A stretch of 64,000 bases of DNA. It comes from Diphasiastrum complanatum. Its lineage: Eukaryota; Streptophyta; Lycopodiopsida; Lycopodiales; Lycopodiaceae. The stretch is from the NCBI GenBank assembly GCA_029204225.1, contig CM055113.1:30197524-30261523 (forward strand). Direction: 5' to 3'. Both the position numbers and the translations under genes were made by a program. Under the pieces are notes generated by a model, which ran no database searches, was not told the origin of the DNA, and was given only the letters and a program-made list of their open reading frames with translations. Positions 59,571 through 64,000 of the stretch are shown one piece after another (the stretch's first letter is position 1; the number at the start of each line of letters is the position of its first letter).

Positions 59571-60634
59571 CTACCACTTCCAATAGAAGTCCCAAAACCG
59601 CCTGATGCAAAACGTTTGACGTTTATGGTTACTGCGAGTTAATGTAAATTCAGCGACATAAAAACATAGCATGTGAACACAAGATAAGGATGCAAGAGTT
59701 TACAAGTCTTATATTGCAGAGAACAAATAACCCTCGTAACTAAGAATCCAAGAGAACTATCTTTGTGCTTACGAAGGTCAGCAGTTAGAAGGGAGTAAGT
59801 TGAAAATAGACATTATAAAATTTAGAATCTGTACCAATGCTCCAAGTACAACTAAAAACATGACGAACAGAGGCCGTCCAATTGTCAGTCAACTTCATAC
59901 TGCTAGACTTACAACAATTTGAAACGTTTCATACCATTAAGCGCCGAATCTAAAATTCTTGCAATGTTAAGAGACAAGTAGCAAAAATTAACAGCTTGCC
60001 ATTCCCCAAAACTTCAGTGAACCAAATTTAAAATGCTGAGAAACAATGACTCAATAACTTGTATGCACTATTAATCAATATCGTCGACCTCCATTAAACT
60101 CCTGGTATCAATGGCGTTTGCAAAAACCAATAAACCCTTGCTGTAAGTGTTATCGTCAACGAGAAGCATGAATCAACCGCCAAAACTCTCATGCTCAGAT
60201 TACAATCCTTCAATCATACATACCTGCGATACAAAGGATCTTAACTGAGAAAAGAGACAATAATAGTAGACGGCTCAGAGCTCCGCCGAATTGCCTGTCA
60301 CGAAAATGCCTGAAAGGCTTGAAATACTACAATCCAGGCTCAAACTAAGGCTTGGAAACACAAGGTGTTGTCAATGGGCCTCTTAGTTTCTCTGTCGGCC
60401 TTTAGAATCCGCGGATCACAAACCCCTATCTACACGGCAAGAAAGAAGAAAGCCAATAACAGAATCAAAAACAGAGTGAAGGATTGATTGCTTACAAATT
60501 TGTCAAGCCAACTTCACAGGAGTCACGGATTAGCTTATGCGCAACTTTATAGGATCGATGAACCTCGAAGTAGCCGAACAAGAGAAGACGATCCGGAGAA
60601 TGGACCACGGATCGATGAAACGCCATATTCCAAG

Positions 60635-60675
<41 letters not shown>

Positions 60676-60830
60676 TCTAGAAGTTTCTTCGACTCAAAAA
60701 ATTCAAGATTCGGTGGCCTCTCGTCCTTTTTTCTTTGTCACTTTAAAAAAATCAAAGATTCTTTGCCTTTTTCGGATTTACTCCCTTCCTTTGTAGAGCT
60801 CTAGGGTGACAAGCTAGGGCAAAGAATAGG
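59571..60830 (-). promoter_or_regulatory. SERF-like gene upstream region
   Basis: No coding sequence. It probably holds the 5'UTR intron, first exon and promoter. A (TC)17 microsatellite lies at 60639-60673; it reads as (GA)n in the gene's direction, a common feature near plant transcription starts. A CAG/GTATG donor-like site ends at 60224. Confidence 0.4.
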
Positions 60831-60867
60831 GTTAATGCAATCATCTCGGCTCCACATAATTGTAGCA

Positions 60868-61200
60868 TCCTGGCACGTCAGGGTGCGCCATCTAGGGGCT
60901 GGCCAAAAGGGCGCAGGTGGGCGTCGTGGCGCCAGGCAGCGCCCAGGTGGCGCCGGGCAGGGGCATCACGCCAGGTGGGTGGCGTCGCGCAGGCCTAGGT
61001 GGCACTGGGCAGCTTCACACCCACCTGCACACATGTGAGTAAGTAGGTGGGTTCAGTTATATATAGGTACTGGTTTATCTCAGAGATTTGCTTATGGGAT
61101 AAACCCTGGTGCCCGACACGTGGCACCAAGGCAAGCAGTTTAAAAAAAAAAAAAAAAAACCTCCCTGTCTGGCCCACCCTGACGGGTGCACAGGGTGCTA
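60868..61200. repeat. GC-rich repeat block with inverted ends
   Basis: 60895-61010 is rich in AGGTGGCG / GCGCCAGG motifs and far above local GC. CACGTCAGGGTGCGCC (about 60874) is matched in inverted form near 61176-61195. An A18 run lies at about 61142-61160. It may be a small non-autonomous element; borders are not clear. Confidence 0.4.
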
Positions 61201-61670
61201 AAAATAAGAGGAGCCAAACCATCTCCTCCAAAGCTAGGTGTTGTGCTTTCAGAAAGGCTAGTTTTATTGTTAACTTTAAAGTATAATGGAAGGAGCCTAG
61301 GGGCCAGATGACATTTTTTGCTAAGTAAAGAATCATAAGAGAGTTATTCGCTTTAGTAAGGACTCATGAGTCACGAACAAGGCCCGCCCAAAGAGGCCAA
61401 GCCTTTGATTCCTCAAGTGTAACTTCATCAGCATGGACTCATTCCATTGTGTAATGTATTATCCCTGATTTTATTAAAAATGATAGGAAAACCCATGATC
61501 AAACAAGAAGATTAAAAGTATTTAAAATAAAATACCGTAAAACGGCAGAAATGAATAAGCTACCTAAAATTCAAGTAAAACTTAGAATAGTAAGCTAATT
61601 ACTTAGAAACCAACTGCCCAATGTAAGTCATAAATTAAATTATTCAAAACCAACTGCCTGATGTAAATCA
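61201..61670. other. Intergenic, nothing supported
   Basis: A near-duplication of AACCAACTGCC(C/T)(A/G)ATGTAA at about 61609 and 61649 is the only structure seen. Confidence 0.4.
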
Positions 61671-63801
61671 CTAACTTAAATAGATCCAATAATAGGTAAT
61701 GCAAGAAGCTTTGAAGCAGCCGCTCAGGCAAACTGAGCTCGTCGAAGAATTGAAATCGCATGTGAACGTTGTAATGATATAGAAATACGCTGGCGGTAGA
61801 AAGAAATAATGACGGAAGGTAAGGTAATGCTTTGTCCTTGGCGTTTCACCATAAGTTCCGCACATAAAGATAAAAAATCATTAAATTTCTTGTGAAGACA
61901 ACCATAAGTTTCCAATGCAAAGGGGATGAAATCTTCACCGGGTGCACGATCATTATAATCTCATTTCTTTTCTTGAGTTGCTTGAGATGCAGCGGCCCCT
62001 TGCGTGGTGGAAGAACGACGAAGAAGGTCCTGACGAGAGGGATCAGCAATTACAACATCTCCCAGACTACGAATTCCATCACGCTAGAGAACAAGGTGAA
62101 CTCGTCGTCTGGTAGATTGCAAAGAAGGCCCTAGTAAAATGTGTGTTTGTTCTCGAACAACATGAAAGCCACTATCATGAGCAATAACAGCCAGGGCATC
62201 ACGAATGGAATCATGTGAAACAATACGTTCTCCACCTGATGGACAACACATAAGATGAGTACCCAAGGAATCCAATACATGTCCACATGAACACTTAGAG
62301 ATACCAATTAACATTGGATGTGGAAGTCCCAATCTGGTTCAAAGAGCAGTTATAAACAAGTCATTATTGAGTCTCAATAGTGGAAGAACTGGACGTGCAA
62401 CCAACCAAGCCCCTGGACCTGGACCAGCACAAAATAGAAGACGAGCTCGAACTGCATCAGAAGGTGAATCTTTGATAAGTTGACCGAAGGAATAAGAGTG
62501 AAGATGCTCTATAATAGTCTTCTGAAAAACTCGTTGTTGATTTGTCACCAAAGATTCAAACGGAGGCACAAACGGCTGTACAAGTGGTGGAAGTAAATCT
62601 CGAACAGTGCGTAGAGCTTGTTGAAAAGCAAAATTGCCAGTCTCCACATGAGCTACCGTATCAAGAAGAAGAGGCTGGTTACCCTGCTGAAACCTGGAGA
62701 CTAGTGCAGAAGCAACAAGAGGCCAACTTCCGAGAAAAGCAGCTGGTGCAATGCTAGCAATAGATACAAGGACAACCCCACCAAAGAAAGCAGAAGAGAA
62801 AATTTTTGCTTAGAAAACTGACCTTCACAAGTGTCAAAGGTTCCTGGCCCCAAAAGACTACCAAATACACCCAATAAAGTATCATCAAAATCCCGAAATA
62901 AGGCTATTATATCAGGTGAAGGAGATACGCAACGTAGAAGATAGCTAGGACGTTGAGCAAAGCACTGAGTGAGAATTCCAAATGCAACCTAAGAATTTCC
63001 AAGCTTTAGCAACAACTCAGAATGTCGTGCAAATCCATCTAGAGCTTCCCACATAAATAAATTGACATATCTAGAAGAACCAATGGGAATATGCAAAGCC
63101 TTAATTCCAAGCTAAGGAGAAATGAAACCTTTAGGTAAGGAAAAAACTACTGGAAGGCCTTTTGGGCACCAAGCAACGCACTTATCCTTGTTCACTGTAA
63201 GCCCAATAGAAAAAAGTTGAGCTGAGAAATGCAAAAAAGTAGGGGCGACTTCACTTGCAAGCCCCACAATATGAGTATCATCCACAATTGAGGGGAATAG
63301 ACTGGACGGAAAAGCTGAAGATGTAGCACGCAATGCGCGATAATGTGCCAAAGCAAAGAGAGGACTACCTAATGGATCCCCTTGTCGAGTTCCTTCAGTA
63401 GAAGATATGACGGTAACATCACTAGCATGAGAAGCATGACTAAAGTATAAAGGAGAACTTTTTGAATAGAAGCTCCGCACAAAAGGAATGAGCATGGCAA
63501 GTGTATCTTAAGCACCACGACGTTCTTGAAAGATAGCTGATGAGCAAGAAAATCGCGGTCGCGAAACTGTCGCAAAAGCAAAGCAACCGTGACTCAATGC
63601 GATTTGGATGGAGGTCAGATGTGGTCGCTGGACACTTCCATTTGAATCACTCCTACAGTCCTCCAGAATGTAGTCAGGCACTGCTGATTTACGTTTATAA
63701 ATTAATGCAGCATTCAACAAATTCAACCAATGTGTGAAATTGAAATGAATGGGAGAATCAAACACACGAATAATAGCAGACACATTTGCATTCAAGATCA
63801 T
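61671..63801 (-). pseudogene. LINE-like reverse transcriptase pseudogene
   Basis: Read from 63801 downward; the frame may begin beyond the window edge. HWLNLLNAALIYKRKSAVPD is followed by an in-frame TAA (about 63508). RT motifs follow: EGTRQGDPLGSPLFALAHYR and the catalytic box FPSIVDDTHIVG (VDD in place of the usual YADD). After further broken frames (QRPSYLLRCVSPSPDIIALF), the C-terminal part reads CSCGHVLDSLGTHLMCCPSG, a Cys/His-rich motif. It continues IRDALAVIAHDSGFHVVREQ and ETYGCLHKKFNDFL. The tail is not followed by a clear poly(A). No endonuclease is visible. Multiple stops make it inactive. Confidence 0.75.
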
Positions 63802-64000
63802 ACATCATAAATTTGACGTGTGCGCAATGGCTACAAGATCATCTATTGATTTTTCATTGATTCTTCAAGCACTGCATGCAGATCCGCGTAGTGCGTTGGC
63901 GTGAGAGAAATACAATTCTCTCACAAGTGGATGTCTCACTTACTAGCGGACTTGTGGATCACTATGGATCCTAATCATAGAACACGTCTCGCACGCAGGC
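63802..64000 (-). mobile_element. Window edge, probable continuation of LINE-like element
   Basis: No ORF can be closed here. Upstream parts of the reverse transcriptase are expected beyond the edge. Confidence 0.3.

Noticed and set aside
60835-61038. 67-codon Arg/Gly/His-rich ORF
   Set aside because: Composition artefact of the GC-rich repeat block.

Overview
This is nuclear DNA from a land plant. It carries an EIN3/EIL transcription factor (a plant family), a plant-type GH3 beta-glucan/beta-glucosidase gene with nine exons, a small SERF (4F5) gene, and remnants of plant Ty1/copia, Ty3/gypsy, CACTA (TNP2/En-Spm) and LINE-like elements. The sequence is AT-rich with many stops. Most of it is decayed transposable element, so a large, repeat-rich genome is likely. 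The LINE-like reverse transcriptase reminds me of families from bryophytes, ferns or gymnosperms more than of common angiosperm LINEs, but the species cannot be fixed from this window.

Layout. 1-5.1 kb: gene-poor, with degenerate repeats and a possible LINE endonuclease remnant. 5.1-7.2 kb: EIN3-like gene with an intronless reading frame and two short upstream ORFs. 8.9-13.0 kb: Copia fragments, one flanked by two ~395 bp direct repeats. 13-16 kb: AT-rich DNA with a decayed gypsy gag on the minus strand. 17.0-19.1 kb: Copia integrase-RT-RNase H, minus strand. 20.6-22.4 kb: GC-rich fold-back, 81 bp tandem repeats, then an intact 326-residue coiled-coil reading frame. 23-28.9 kb: microsatellites and three Copia remnants.

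28.7-36.2 kb and 47.3-55.8 kb are two direct copies of one composite block. Each holds the end of a Copia integrase fragment, a gypsy LTR, a long extra ORF after pol, gypsy pol, and a CACTA transposase. Copy A continues into more Copia on the left and more CACTA on the right (to ~38.9 kb, with a palindrome-rich CACTA end). Between the copies lie a Copia integrase, a gypsy integrase remnant, and the intact GH3 gene (41.7-45.6 kb, minus). 57.5-59.5 kb: SERF gene, minus, whose first coding intron has AT-AC ends and looks U12-type. 61.7-64 kb: LINE-like reverse transcriptase pseudogene, minus.

Host genes that look functional: EIN3-like (ethylene signalling), GH3 (cell wall), SERF-like, and probably the coiled-coil ORF. 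They share no operon-like or pathway link; they are islands in nested transposons. The most unusual items are the AT-AC intron, the duplicated dead composite with its long extra gypsy ORF, and the EIN3 uORF pair.
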